This document shows, in pieces, positions 10,504 to 21,589 of a stretch of 64,000 bases of DNA. Numbering within the stretch: the stretch's first letter is position 1; each line of letters starts with the position of its first letter. The notes beneath the pieces were generated by a model. That model was given only the letters and a program-made list of their open reading frames with translations. It searched no databases and was not told the origin of the DNA. Origin of the DNA: Blattamonas nauphoetae (Eukaryota > Preaxostyla > Oxymonadida); contig JARBJD010000142.1 of assembly GCA_033064195.1 (NCBI GenBank), positions 1 to 64,000 of the forward strand, in the 5' to 3' direction. A program made the translations under genes and the position numbers.

Positions 10504-11898
10504 TCAGATCTTTGTCAGAATCACAGGGCAACCTGATTTTAGGGTGCATATAAACCCATCAGGACCCACACCAATTCGAGTTCCAGAGATCAAATCAAGA
10601 AGCTGGTCTCCCTCCGAAAACGGATGGTACGTGATCCTCCGCGACACGTCACCCGCCCAGCTGCCTTTGTTCGTCACCGCAGAAAAGACACACCCTCTGC
10701 TCCAAGCATAGAACGAGTCGTCCACATATCGTTCGATTAGTTTGTCATTCACTCCTATCTTCGCTCGGGCTGAAGCGCATTTCTTGATGAACGAGTATAT
10801 CTGGTGTGTCTCGTTCCAGCCGCTTGCCCACATCGGTTCTCGGTTGTTTGGATCGTCCCCTCCCGCATATCCTTGCTCATCCCCGTAATAAACAATTGGG
10901 ATCGATTCCCCAAGAAGGATCACGGTATACGCGCTTTTCATGATATTCCAGTCGCTGTCCATATTCAGGAACCGCTTGTTGTCGTGGTTTGACACAAAGG
11001 AGCCCAGAAGCGTTACATCCATCCCCGAGCTCTTCATATTCTCCAAAGTCGATCGGAGCGCGTACATACTGTTCCGGCGAGTCAAAACATCAATAAGCGT
11101 GAAATACAGTGGGTAATGAAGCTGGCCAGGCATGATGTCCGTGTAACCCTTAATATAGTCGATCCGCCCGTCAAATACCTCGCCCATCATGTATGTTGGG
11201 ACAGCTTCAACATAGAACCGCCAGAAGTCTTTATGGACATGCTTAACTGTGTCCACACGGAGGCCATCCAGACCGAATGTGGTCATCAGCCATCGAGTCC
11301 ATTCCGCAAGCTGGTTTCGCACCCATGGGTTCTCTGTGTCCAGATCTGGTAGATTCGCCAGCCGGCATTGCTCCACGTTCGTCTGATTGTTATAATCACT
11401 GATGTCGCATTTCTTGTGATAGTACTCGGCCTTGTTGAATGGGTTGATTTTGCTGAAATCTTCGTTCGTGTTTCCAACATGATTTGTCACGACATCAACC
11501 ATCACCCAAATGTCCTTATCGTGGCATGCTTTCACCAGATTTTTTAATTCTTGCGCTGAACCGAAGTGGCTGTTGATAGAATAAAGGTCTGTTGCCGCAT
11601 ATCCATGGTATGAGTTCGGAATATTCGCGACAACTGGAGAGATCCAGATCGCGTTCATTCCGAGATTTTTGATGTAATCTAGTCGGTTTTGGATTCCTTT
11701 AAAAGTTCCGCCGCAATAGTTCCGGAGGTCACATGTGGCATTCCTTCCGTCTGTTCGGTCGAATCTGTCAGTGATGATTTGGTAGATGATTCGTGACTTC
11801 CACTCCTCTCCACTATGGCCAAGACCGTTGATTTCAATAAATTCAGGACGTGCTATGATGAAGGAGATAAAGAAAAGCACAAATTTTGCGACAATCAT
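10504..11898 (-). CDS. Secreted alpha-amylase, GH13
   Basis: Hydrolyses internal alpha-1,4 bonds of starch or glycogen. The single-exon ORF encodes 464 residues, starting with a hydrophobic signal peptide (about 1-17), so the enzyme is likely secreted or lysosomal. All four GH13 signature regions are present: DVVTNH (135-140), GLRVDTVKH with nucleophile Asp216, GEVFDG with acid/base Glu240, and FVSNHD with Asp306. The layout CGGTFKGI...YHGYAATDLYSIN...DTVKHVHKDFW...YAGGDDPNNRE closely follows fungal TAKA-type amylases. The length is right for the A, B and C domains with no starch-binding module. It lacks introns, unlike its neighbours, which together with the fungal-like pattern raises the possibility of lateral transfer. 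Confidence 0.93.
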   Translation of the reverse strand: MIVAKFVLFFISFIIARPEFIEINGLGHSGEEWKSRIIYQIITDRFDRTDGRNATCDLRNYCGGTFKGIQNRLDYIKNLGMNAIWISPVVANIPNSYHGYAATDLYSINSHFGSAQELKNLVKACHDKDIWVMVDVVTNHVGNTNEDFSKINPFNKAEYYHKKCDISDYNNQTNVEQCRLANLPDLDTENPWVRNQLAEWTRWLMTTFGLDGLRVDTVKHVHKDFWRFYVEAVPTYMMGEVFDGRIDYIKGYTDIMPGQLHYPLYFTLIDVLTRRNSMYALRSTLENMKSSGMDVTLLGSFVSNHDNKRFLNMDSDWNIMKSAYTVILLGESIPIVYYGDEQGYAGGDDPNNREPMWASGWNETHQIYSFIKKCASARAKIGVNDKLIERYVDDSFYAWSRGCVFSAVTNKGSWAGDVSRRITYHPFSEGDQLLDLISGTRIGVGPDGFICTLKSGCPVILTKI

Positions 11899-12378
11899 TT
11901 GTGACAGGATGATGAATACACTCTATGGGACGATCAGGGCCAATGAGTGAGGATAGTGAATAGCTCAGAAATATTTCGTTGAGGAACAGGGGTGTTGAGT
12001 TCAAGACATTGAAGCAGTTCCCCGAATTCTTGTCACCGATCAAACCAGAGGCAAAACAATTGGGATCTCAACTCATCCATCAGGTGATAAATCGACATTT
12101 CAAATTTATCCACAACTAGTTCACACAATCAAATATCATGAATATCGAACAAGTCTTGTCATATCCTCAAATTGACAGCGCAAAAGCCAAACAAACTGTC
12201 CGATTCACTTTCTATCTGATATCTCATTCGTTTATACCAGATCTCTCTTGAAGTGATTCTCAGTCACATATGTGGAGACTGCAAACCACTCCGTCCAAGG
12301 ATGCTCAAAGATCTCCTCATTCTAGTGTCAAGTTTGTCTCGACATATTTTCCTTCATTGTCGTTGATGATTTTCACAG
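11899..12378. other. Intergenic, possible upstream exons
   Basis: AT-richer spacer between the divergent amylase and ARM-like genes. A short plus-strand stretch near 12242-12318 could be an exon of the following gene, but no frame is long enough to decide. Confidence 0.35.
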
Positions 12379-14221
12379 AATCTGATTGGGCGCTCTCAAC
12401 AATACCTGATGTTGAGTACATCAAACCTCTTGAGGAATATTGCGAACAGACTCAACCGTGTGATGTTCCAGTGTGATTATTGTATTATCATCGGATCTCA
12501 GCTTGCTCTCCCAAAATTGTTGAATCTGATTGGTCTGACATTTTTAGTGTTCATCTCCACCCTTTCTCATGATTTCTTCGATCAGGAAAATCATCAGAAT
12601 GTGAATTGGATCGCATTTGTGGATCATCGCTTCCTTCCTTCTTTCTCGAATGGATGATCTCCAATTTGAATGACAATATGCTCACTGAAGTTTGATTCCA
12701 ACTGTCTTTCCATCATTGTGTTTCAGATCGGAGATTGTCTGTTGTTGTGGACATCCACCGTCCGATCGTCTTCCACCTTCCTCGCCCACCACAAAACCCA
12801 ATTTCTCGCATTTATCGATTATTGCGAGAGTGCCAAATCAACCATTCCACATTTGGAGATTCTCATCGGTCTTTGTATCTCTCCACATCTCGAAATGTCG
12901 AAGATTGCTCTCAAGCCGCTGAACACACTAGACAGATCTGATTCAGAAATACGCTCCTTCCTACAAACACACAAAGTACCTTCTACTTCGAATGAAAGTT
13001 CATCGGAGCTTGTTCCGTTCACAGGACGGCTGTGTACAACACTCGCCGAACACGTTTTACAAATCAAGACACTCTTCGCAGAATCCTCCCCTGACGATCC
13101 AACCATCTCTACTCTCTCCGCTACACTTCCCGAAGAATCATCCTTTCTCACTGGAAAGGCTGTTTTAGAAATACTTTGTGCAGGATTCTCACTCTTCAAT
13201 TCACCAATAATGTCTCGGGACACTGCTTTTCAAGATGTTTGTCTTAGTCTCTTCTCATCTTGTCCAGATTCTGATCGACAGCGACTTTGTTCCTCTTCTT
13301 AAATCAACCATCGTCACCTGTCTTGATCTGCTTGAACACAAAAGCACTGATTCGATTTGTCAACCCACAGAATATGCAGACTTGTTGATCAACATTCTCA
13401 ACAATTCGTGGGAGTGTTTAGTGACTTGTCTTTCAGAAGGTCGCGAGTCATTCCGTCCTGTCGTCGAATCAGCCTTCTCAGATGTTCCGCAGCTGTGCTC
13501 ACTTTTGGAGCGAACTTGTTGCCATTTTTCACCCGCACTCTTCTCTCACCTTCGAATGATAATCAACATAAGTGCCATTTTCCCTCGCCTGATTCCTCGC
13601 TTATTGGAAGAGAATCTCATTCAACGAGTGATTAACACAACCAAGCCGATGACAGTTCCAACAACAGACGTTCATTTCCATCTGTATCTCGTCCATCTCA
13701 TCCTCAACTTGATCTGGGACGAAAAAAACATCACAAAAGACAAAGAAGATCGGGCGAGACTCCGAAAGTTGCAGTTTGAACGAGTGTTCAAACCCGCCAA
13801 GCAATATCTGCAGATCATTGTTCGGCGAGAGGAGTTCATTCCGACAGTTATCATCCACAGACATGATCTCCCACACAGAATTGCTCTTCTTTTGAAACAG
13901 ACATTGGCACTGGAGCGAGATCTGTTCGAGGATGGTGAGATTGTGGAGACAGGAAGAGAGGAGTGGGAAGTGGTGTGGTTGATGGAGAAGACAGACGAGA
14001 ATGCCTTGGGGAAGAGACTGAAAATGATCAGAGAAGTCGATGTGAAAATTGAGAAGAATGAGAAAGAAAGATGGAAGAAGAGAGTGGAGAGGCAACGAGA
14101 AGCAGGACACGAAGATGCACTGGAAGGATGGCTGTTGCGAAGGGACAATGAAACACGATCAGAGATAGTTCAGTACGTTAGAAATGAAGAGAAGGAGAGA
14201 GGGATGAATGGTCGCTTGTAA
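12379..14221 (+). CDS. ARM/HEAT-like protein, lineage-specific family
   Basis: Reconstructed as an exon 12379-12470, an intron to 12726, a main exon 12727-13236, a 31-nt intron (13237-13267) and a last exon 13268-14221; junctions are GT-AG and in frame. The protein is almost all amphipathic helix with repeating Leu/Ile/Val patterns (VPLLKSTIVTCLDLLE, LPRLIPRLLEENLIQR) typical of armadillo/HEAT solenoids. The C-terminus carries the family signature AGHEDALEGWLLRRD. Similar C-terminal motifs (EGWDDAFE, EGLEDVIE, EGCEDAME, EGIEDVKE) end the genes at 15832, 26357, 30003 and 35873. The N-terminus is not resolved. Probably a scaffold protein; function unknown. Confidence 0.62.
13237..13267 (+). other. 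31-nt mini-intron
   Basis: GTTTGT...TTGTCCAG. It separates two overlapping open frames and, when removed, joins TTT CAA GAT to ATT CTG ATC in frame, giving a continuous ARM-like helix. Confidence 0.65.
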
Positions 14222-14539
14222 GGAGAATGGAAGGAGAGGAGAGATTGAGAAAGAACTACACTTTTCACGTCACAGATTAATCATTTTGACTCTGCTCTGA
14301 ACAAGTCAGAGAGAAAAGGAGAGCAGAAAGAAGAACGAATGAAGTGAGACATTGAATAATGATGGAAGAAGGAAATCACCACGAAGAAGGCGAGACTTCA
14401 CCGACTGATGAAGAGGCTAAATGAACACAGGACGGGAACCTTTTTCAAATAGTCTGGATGATTGAAACGATTATTGTGGATGAAGCAGTTTCTTTCACTC
14501 GTGTCATGGAACGGTCACCACATCACCAAATCAGTTCTG

Positions 14540-15509
14540 TCATTCCGTCCACAAGTGTTGTCGGTTGAGAGAGACGAGCGACGTTCTCGACGCGGAAGGA
14601 CGTCCCTTGGATTGTGACCGAGAACTGGCCGATGAGAACAAAGAAGAGCAAACGCCGATCTTCACAGAGCGTGGAATGTGCGACACGAAACACTTCCCAC
14701 TTTCCCCATTCTTGAAGAACTGCACTTTCCGAGGATTCGAATCCAGGTCCACTTCCATTCGGAACAAGTCGTCTTCGTTCAGTCGAGACAGGCACAATCG
14801 CGATGGGTGAGATGTTGATGTGTTTGTCCAGACACTTCCAAACGAATCGACACACACAGAACCTGCAAAATATCAGAAAAGAGAAGCACACTTCGGATGG
14901 TTGTTCCCAGTTTCTCGTCAATTCGTGGAATGGCCGAGGCTGCGTCCATCAACCCAAAACAAATGTCTCCACGGCACGCTGAAGCAATCACGAGGAGAGA
15001 AGCACACTCTTTCCCAGCGGAAGAGAGAGGACGGTGAGTGACACAGAAATGACTCCAGACGAGAATGTGTCGGCGATGAGGACACTGCTTGTTCTCCCAT
15101 CCCCGTCTCTGTCGCCTCCAACGTCTGTCCGAGTGAGTGTTATGCAGTTCGTTGAGAAGTGTGTTTGTTTGGTGAAGATGAGAGATGGAAGGGCAGCGAG
15201 TGTGTTGTCCGACTTCCCAATCGTTCTTCGTCTCTCTTCCAGCAATTCCTTCTCGTTTTGATCAAACAATCGCCAGAACGCTTCTTTCGTGTTCAGAAGA
15301 CATCTGAACAGTGTTGATTGGGAGAGTTGTTTTGAAGTCAATGGACTCACCGGATCCTGCAAGAACTTGGTGAGGGCTCCGTCCACACACTCAGTGTTAG
15401 ATCCGATTGTGAACCAGAGCTGAAAGGATTGTCCTTCCGCGAGTGTCACGAGTGGCGACGACCTATGAGGATGTGGATTGTGTGGGAGGAGGTTTTTGCT
15501 GGAAGCCAT
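14540..15509 (-). CDS. SPRY-domain protein with two 29-nt introns
   Basis: Three exons, 15509-15008, 14978-14892 and 14862-14540, in three different frames that join in frame when two 29-nt introns are removed. The first exon begins MASSKNLLPHN and includes a helical stretch plus a Glu/Arg-rich segment. The rest is a SPRY-like beta domain: GDICFGLMDAAS, FGSVWTNT, then DLFRMEVDLDSNPRKVQFF, which is the core SPRY strand pair, and a VSHIPRSVKIGVCS closing strand. Upstream exons are possible. It lies between two ARM-family genes, on the minus strand like the one at 15832. Likely a protein-binding module; partner unknown. Confidence 0.68.
14863..14891 (-). other. 29-nt mini-intron B
   Basis: Begins GTGTGCTTCTC and ends ATTTTGCAG on the minus strand. 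Removal joins ATC CGA A with GT TCT GTG, continuing the SPRY frame. Confidence 0.75.
14979..15007 (-). other. 29-nt mini-intron A
   Basis: Begins GTGTGCTTCTC, the same first 11 bases as intron B, and ends GATTGCTTCAG. Removal joins GGA AAG A with CG TGC CGT, giving LGKTCRGDICFG. Confidence 0.75.
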
Positions 15510-15831
15510 CGGAACGGAGGATAGAATCCCTCTGCCGCACTCTGCTCCTTTCTTCTCTTTCCATTTGCAAGGTCACGATGAGCAGAACCTGGCTTGTGGA
15601 GGAGTGAAATGGAGTGCGAGCGACTGAAGAGTCAGTGACTCCAGACCGGCGAAGTGGAGATGGTGGTGTCGATCAAAGTGCCACATTCACATTGACGATG
15701 CCTTCGAACTGTGAGTGGTCGGAATCGAGGTAGAAGTTCCACTAACTCCAATCACGAGATGGCTAGTTTCAATGCGTTGAAGAGAGACGAGATATGCTGA
15801 AAGGATGAAGAAGTGTGAATCTGACACATGA
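15510..15831. other. Spacer between two minus-strand genes
   Basis: Contains no long frame. It separates the stop of the ARM-like gene (15832) from the ATG at 15509 and would hold the promoter of the SPRY gene; no element is recognisable. Confidence 0.4.
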
Positions 15832-17902
15832 TCAGTCTTGATCTGCCTCGTCAACATTGAATTCCAGATGGTTTCTGAAATCCTCCGCGAACTCAAGTAT
15901 AGTCAAAGGAGTATCCGCATCGATCCCCACCACTCGGAGTTCGAAGGCATCGTCCCATCCTTCTTCTCTCAAAAGCACGAGTCGCTTCTTCCTCCGCTCT
16001 TGGATCTCAGGCTTCCATTCTGAAGTCGTGCAGACCATTCCTGCGACGATAACCTGAAAATAATCATCGTTCTCCATTTCAATCATCGTTTGTATTTCCC
16101 ATTTCACAAGTCTTGACACGATGTCTGCATCGTGCTCGTCAAATCGGCGTTCAATGTGTTTGGTGTGATTGTGGAAAATGAAACGAAGAAATCTGTTTGT
16201 TTGCTCGAATACAGATACTCGAATGAGACGATATTGTTCGAACCATGTTTCTTCATCGTCTCCAATCGGCTCAAACATGTTGGCGAGGAATTTTGTGAGA
16301 AAGAAGAGAGTTTTCGACTCCGAGAGAGGAAGGGTGACAAAATCGACAGTTTCAAACATCCGCTTAACTAGATTCGCTGTCATGAATCTGCCCCTCATCG
16401 ATGGGAACTGAATAATGATGTTTGTTATGGTCATGATGATACATTGTCTGATGAAACTGTGGTTGAGCTTGAGAGTGTTGAGGATGAGGTCAGGGAAAGA
16501 TGGATCGTCGAGGAAGATTGTTTCCAAGGAAGATTTGTGAGTATTAGTGATTGCGAATGTCAAATCGACGAATAAACCCCATGAAGTACTTACAAAAGAT
16601 ACACACGTATTTACAAGTTCTATCAGTGAATCAGTAATGTGTGTGCCAACTCCAGAAACCAATTGAGTGGGTGGAGAGGAGTTGGATTGAAGAGAAGATA
16701 AGAGAATGTCGACTATCGAAATGTCGTAGAGAATCGCTGTGAGAGATTCTTTCATAAAGAGAGTCAGTTCTCTGATGATCTCAAAATCAACCTGAAATGA
16801 TGAGAAATGATGAAAAAGAATCAAAACACACTTCGATTGGAGGATCGGCAAGCAACTGGAGTTTTTGGATGTGGTAAGAATAAGAACAGAAGTTAAGTGA
16901 ACTGGTGATGATAAGTAGATGAGATTTCAAGAGGTGGACGTATTTTTGGGGGTGTAAAGTCTCAGTTGGGATATTTATTTTCATTTCGGAGTGTACGATT
17001 CGGCGTTTCTTTGTCAGAGCAGCCAGGAATGAGAGACCAGAATATTGTTGGTGTGGTGAAGATAATGGGAAAACGAGTGAGAGAAGATGGGTGAGAGCAG
17101 GTGGATCTCGTTGGACGACATGATAAAGAGCGTGGAGAGAGTTGAAGGCGATTCCCAGATGAGGATAGAGAGAAATCCGAGCCAGAGTGGTGACAACTGC
17201 ATATGGAGGTGATGAATTCATGATGCTCTTGAATGTGGAAAGGATGAGGTCCTTGTGATGGAGAAAAAGTGAGTCGACATTTTCAGGTTCGAAGAATAGA
17301 GATTCCATGCAAGAACAACACTGAAAATAAATTCAGAAGAAGAAAGAAGGAACCACACTGATTCCAATGCAGCACAGTGAGACCAATCTCCAAATTGGGT
17401 GATGATGAAAGAAGGAACTTCAGAGGAAAGCGAAGAACGAATGAATGATGGCGACTTCGAATCTGAAGGAAAGTCAGAAAGTCATCCATCATCACAAACA
17501 AGAAAACCACAAACATAGAATCGAAATCAATTTCATCAGTTCGACCTGAAAGCGAGAATGAACAAAAGTGAAAAGAAAGACCAGAAGTGCAGATGAGCGT
17601 GTTCCACAACACAATCGAGACAGAAATGGGCACCATTCATGAAAAGAGGCAAAAAACCCACGTTCTAAAGCATTTTCAGAACAGTCAGCAAACAAAAATC
17701 GATGAAGAAAACACGACGACGAACTAGAGGCCACTTTCTGCAACTGTCGGATTGTATCCACGATAATATATTCATCATCACATAGTAATCTTTCCAGAAG
17801 TGAGGAGGTGCGGAACTGAAGGAGAGAGTGATGAAAGAGATGACAAATCGCAAACAATGTGCAGTCCTTTTCCACGATTTTTATGTTCCTGTATGTGTTC
17901 AC
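15832..17902 (-). CDS. ARM/HEAT-like protein, lineage-specific family
   Basis: Minus-strand, multi-exon. A 40-nt intron (16792-16831) joins ADPPIE to VDFEIIRELTLF in frame; further introns separate exons at 17284-17308, about 17375-17560 and 17650-17902. The product is a helical solenoid with repeated Leu/Ile segments (ISIVDILLSSLQ, VVTTLARISLYPHLGIAF). The C-terminus has RRKKRLVLLREEGWDDAFE, the family signature also found at the end of the 12379-14221 gene, followed by an acidic tail ending DEADQD. No catalytic motif. The first exons are the least certain part. Confidence 0.6.
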
Positions 17903-17992
17903 CTTTCGGCGTAGACTGTTGAGATCCCATTAAATTTTCACAAGACAAAGAAGACTTGATTGTGATCAGGAAACAATGAAGTTAGGGCAGAT

Positions 17993-18322
17993 CTATCTTG
18001 ATCGACCCTTCGAAACGGAATGTGAATTGAAATTCAAAGAAACAGTCAAGACAGCGCGGTTTAGATTGTAAGTCGGACACCACTCGAATATGCTGGCCTG
18101 ACCGAGCCTTTTGGCTCGGTCAGTGTCACCTCGCTTCTCTTCTACGGGCCCGATCACTCTACCTGAGAGAATTGACTCAAATTGTTGATTTGTTGTGATG
18201 TGTCGTGATATAACAGCTTCTCCTACGATTATTCCCTCACACACCAGATTAAAGTTGCTTTCAACGTCGATTGGTTCTTGACAAACTGAAATGGAGATCT
18301 TCGCGTTCAAATCATCTTCCAC
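17993..18322 (-). CDS. Uncharacterised frame, possible 3' part of the LRR gene
   Basis: A 109-codon minus-strand frame starting MEDDLNAKISISV. Nothing in it is recognisable; the strand-rich pattern VCEGIIVGEAVISRHI could belong to a beta domain. It lies just downstream of the decayed leucine-rich-repeat gene on the same strand and may be its last exon. A perfect 10-bp hairpin (18098-18121) falls inside it. Confidence 0.3.
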   Translation of the reverse strand: MEDDLNAKISISVCQEPIDVESNFNLVCEGIIVGEAVISRHITTNQQFESILSGRVIGPVEEKRGDTDRAKRLGQASIFEWCPTYNLNRAVLTVSLNFNSHSVSKGRSR

Positions 18323-20170
18323 ACCCTCTCCTCCACTTCTTCCTTCTTTCCAATCTCCTCTTCCTTCTTCTCTTCCATTATCAGCTCAATAGAAAGTGCT
18401 CTCCCACTTTTCACAGCTTGTTCTTCATCTTCTCCACTTTCCACTGTCACATCACAACCACCTCGTCCATCTCCACTCGCATCTACCGAGCCAACTTCAC
18501 GGTCAGCTTCGGTTCCTCACTGAATAGTTCTTCTCCCTCCCTCTATCCATCAGTACGCAGCTCCTGGTGCGAGCTCGCAACACGCTGCCCCGATCCCACC
18601 GATCCGACAGCCTCGACTCCATACGAGCTCACCAGCCCCATCTCCTCTATCTTCTCACTCCCTCCCACTTCCATGTCTTCCAACTGGCGAATCGTCTTCT
18701 TCCGCTTTCGCTCTGCTTCTGATCGTTCCTGCACTCGTCGGTTTGCTTCCGTCGTCTGCGTTCGCGCTAGGAACTCCCCGTCCTTCCTGTCCTCATCCTT
18801 CCTCTTCGTCAGCTCCTTCGTTTCATCACCCAGCGTGATTACCAGCTTCGCTCCCGCATCCAGCTGCTCCAGCAGTTTCCGTTCCTTCCGCTCGCATTCT
18901 CGCTGTGTCTCGATCAGCAGCAGATGCTACGTGACAAGAAATCGACATCGCTCCGACAGAGTCGCTCCTTCGCTCGCTGTCAGGCTCCGAAGTTCATCCA
19001 TTTCATCCATATCCTGTTGGAGCGACACCAAATTCGACTTCACACCATCCTCTAACCAATCCCTCTGCCGTGTCCTGTTCTTGTCCAGCAGCTCCTTCAG
19101 CGAAGACAGAAGCATAAGCGAGCAGGATGTGCGAGCAATCGTTGAATCTGAAGTCCACCGTCTGCAGACACGTGTTCGTCCGCAGTGTCGAGATCAGCGA
19201 GTTCACAGTGTTGTTCAAGTCATTCGATGCCACGTTCATGTGCCGCAGTCTCTCGTTCGTGGCCAGTTCTCCACTCAGTGCCATCCCTCCCTTGTCTTTC
19301 ATCCTGTTCGATGAAATGTTTAGATGCGTCAGCTGGCAGATCTTGTTTGACCGGAACGCATTCGCAAGGCCTTCCGCTCCCTCGTTCTACAGGTTGTTGT
19401 GTGACAGATCAAATCGTTCGATCGTCGTGTTCCACGCAAACGCCTCGCACACATCCTTCCCCGCCACGTTCCCGATTTTGCAGTTGTTCAGTGTTAGTGT
19501 TGTGATTGTCTTGTTCGTTATGATCATTTCCGCTATTTGCTTGGCCTCCCCCATCCCAGCTTTGTTGTTCGACAGATCCACTGTCGTCAAGAACCTATTT
19601 TTCATCAGCGCCACTGCAAACACTTTCATTCCGCGCTCTGTGATAATATATGTGGCTAGAGTGATGTACGAGAGGCACGACAGTTTCAGCGCCGAAATGT
19701 CTTCGTCTTCCGTGACTTCTTCGTCGTATTCTTCGATCGGCACAAAAGCCTCTTCGATCACCTCCGCAACTGTTCTTTCGTTCACTCCACCGCACAGAGA
19801 GAGTCTCTCCTTTTGTTTTGGCTTCTTTTGTCGTTGGATAATCAGTGGTGGATGAAGTGCTTCGTAAATTAAGTCCAGCTCCATGTTCAGCATCCCTTTC
19901 AGCTCTTCCTCGATTTATTTCGACTTCTTTTCTTCTTCTTCCTCGTCCATCATCGGTGAAGCAGTCGGGGACGGATCTGCTTCCTGTTTCGCATTGCCAA
20001 CGTCTTTGTCCAGCGACAGTCCCTTCTTCTCCATCTGCTTTCGCTTTTTCTCTTTTATCTCTTGTTGCTTCTTCTCAATTCCATCAACACTCTCTTCTGG
20101 TGCTTCAAAACGGCCTCGAGCAATTTAAGACACATCCTTGTCACCAATCGAGTTTCCACGAAATGTGAGG
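18310..20170 (-). pseudogene. Leucine-rich-repeat plus coiled-coil gene, decayed
   Basis: Minus-strand sequence reads as ribonuclease-inhibitor-type leucine-rich repeats: LTFRGNSIGDKD, LTTVDLSNNKAGMGEAKQIA, ITTLTLNNCKIGN, IERFDLSHNNL, LTHLNISSNRMKDKGGMAL. A Lys/Glu-rich coiled coil follows (ELLDKNRTRQRDWLEDG, RVQERSEAERKRKKTIRQLE). In-frame stops interrupt it in the N-terminal block (TAA, near 20128), before IEEELKGML (TAA, about 19916) and after DLSHNNL (TAG, about 19389), and the coiled coil is in shifted frames near 19110 and 18920. Too many lesions for sequencing noise; a host pseudogene is the best reading. Intact relatives would be cytosolic interaction proteins. Confidence 0.72.
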
Positions 20171-20705
20171 TATCGTAATGACGATTAGGAAAGTATCGAG
20201 TCCATCATTGTAGCAACATCATGCCCAAATGAACTGTTTGAGAAAAAAGCACATGATTCTGGGCCGATCTCGTGAGAACATGTCCTTTGAAATGGATGTT
20301 GAAGAATTCGGAAGAACAGGAGTATTTTAATATGAAAAGTTTGAGAAAGAGAGAACAGAGTCCTAGGAGGATCAAATGGAAAAGAAAGGGAGATTTGATC
20401 CAGTTTTCATCGGGATCCTTCGATCTAATGTCACCCATATTTCGAAAACTCTCGGTCACTGACCGTCAGTACTTTTTGGGAAAAAGTGACCGGTCACCCC
20501 CGGTCAGGCCAGTATACACTCGAACTGAACTCAGTGTGTTCGAAACGGCGATGTTCAAAAAACGAGTCGATGAGGTCGGGATGGGCTGAGGAAGAGATGA
20601 AAGAGTGAAGACGATCAAAATGGCACACCAAAATCATCATACCCTTCGATGCAATATATGTTAATGTTTCACAATTTACATTTCCTCATTAAATGAAGAT
20701 TGGTA
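20171..20705. other. Intergenic with a short family remnant
   Basis: No gene. Bases 20559-20590 repeat almost exactly a segment at 26112-26142 (a part of the module that accompanies ARM genes), so a fragment of that module has been deposited here. Confidence 0.45.
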
Positions 20706-21476
20706 TAGGGGTGGCACTAAATATTGGCATAGATCGTACAGGTCGGTGCAGTTGTTCTTAACACTTCATTTTTTGACTCACCTCTCTCTTTTTGTCACAC
20801 CTGGTCGATTTTTGCGTAAAAATTGATAATCTTTTCATAGTGTGTCACAACCAGTTTTGGTCAACTTTTCATCACTTTTTTGACTTTATTCAGAATGTTT
20901 CTCTGCAAAAAATTGAAATTATTGAGTTAGAAGGTGAGATGGTCAGAGAAAATGAAAGAAATCGAAGAATAAATCAGTGAATAGAGGGGCTTGGGGAGGT
21001 CGATCGCCTGGGCAAAGGGTGGGATCCGACTCCTCCAACCTCATTCGACTTCCGAATCGAACTGAATATTGATTGAGGAAGAGAGAAGAGTCGATTGTGT
21101 GCCATTGGACGTGTTTGCACTCCGATTCGAAAGCCAGTTGTGAGAGCACGAATCGGATCCCACCCTTTGCCCAGGCGATCGACCTCCCCAAGCCCCTCTA
21201 TTCACTGATTTATTCTTCGATTTCTTTCATTTTCTCTGACCATCTCACCTTCTAACTCAATAATTTCAATTTTTTGCAGAGAAACATTCTGAATAAAGTC
21301 AAAAAAGTGATGAAAAGTTGACCAAAACTGGTTGTGACACACTATGAAAAGATTATCAATTTTTACGCAAAAATCGACCAGGTGTGACAAAAAGAGAGAG
21401 GTGAGTCATAAAATGAAGTGTTAAGAGTTACTGCACCGACCTGTACGATCTATGCCAAGATTTAGTGCCACCCCTA
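20706..21476. mobile_element. Fold-back (long-TIR) DNA element, TA target site
   Basis: 771 bp, nearly perfect palindrome: left arm 20706-21032 and right arm 21152-21476 are inverted copies around a loop of about 120 bp. The same 62-residue translation is obtained from both arms, which shows how little they differ. Ends are TAGGGGTGGCAC...GTGCCACCCCTA and are flanked by a TA duplication (20704-20705 and 21477-21478), as for Tc1/mariner-type insertions. It has no transposase, so it is non-autonomous. High arm identity indicates a young insertion. Transcribed, it would form a long hairpin RNA. Confidence 0.88.
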
Positions 21477-21589
21477 TAGGTTGGTCTCATGGAAATGCCT
21501 CATTCGAGATATCTGAACGGCCCAAAACAATGAAAAACTATACCTGTCTGACTTGACATGACAGACCTGTTTTTTAAAAAATGCATTGA

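Noticed and set aside
18090-18130. U2 snRNA-like CCTTTTGGCT motif
   Set aside because: Downstream sequence lacks the branch-site recognition and other conserved U2 blocks.
20792-21390. Two identical 62-residue ORFs on opposite strands
   Set aside because: They are the two arms of the fold-back element read in inverted copies, not genes.
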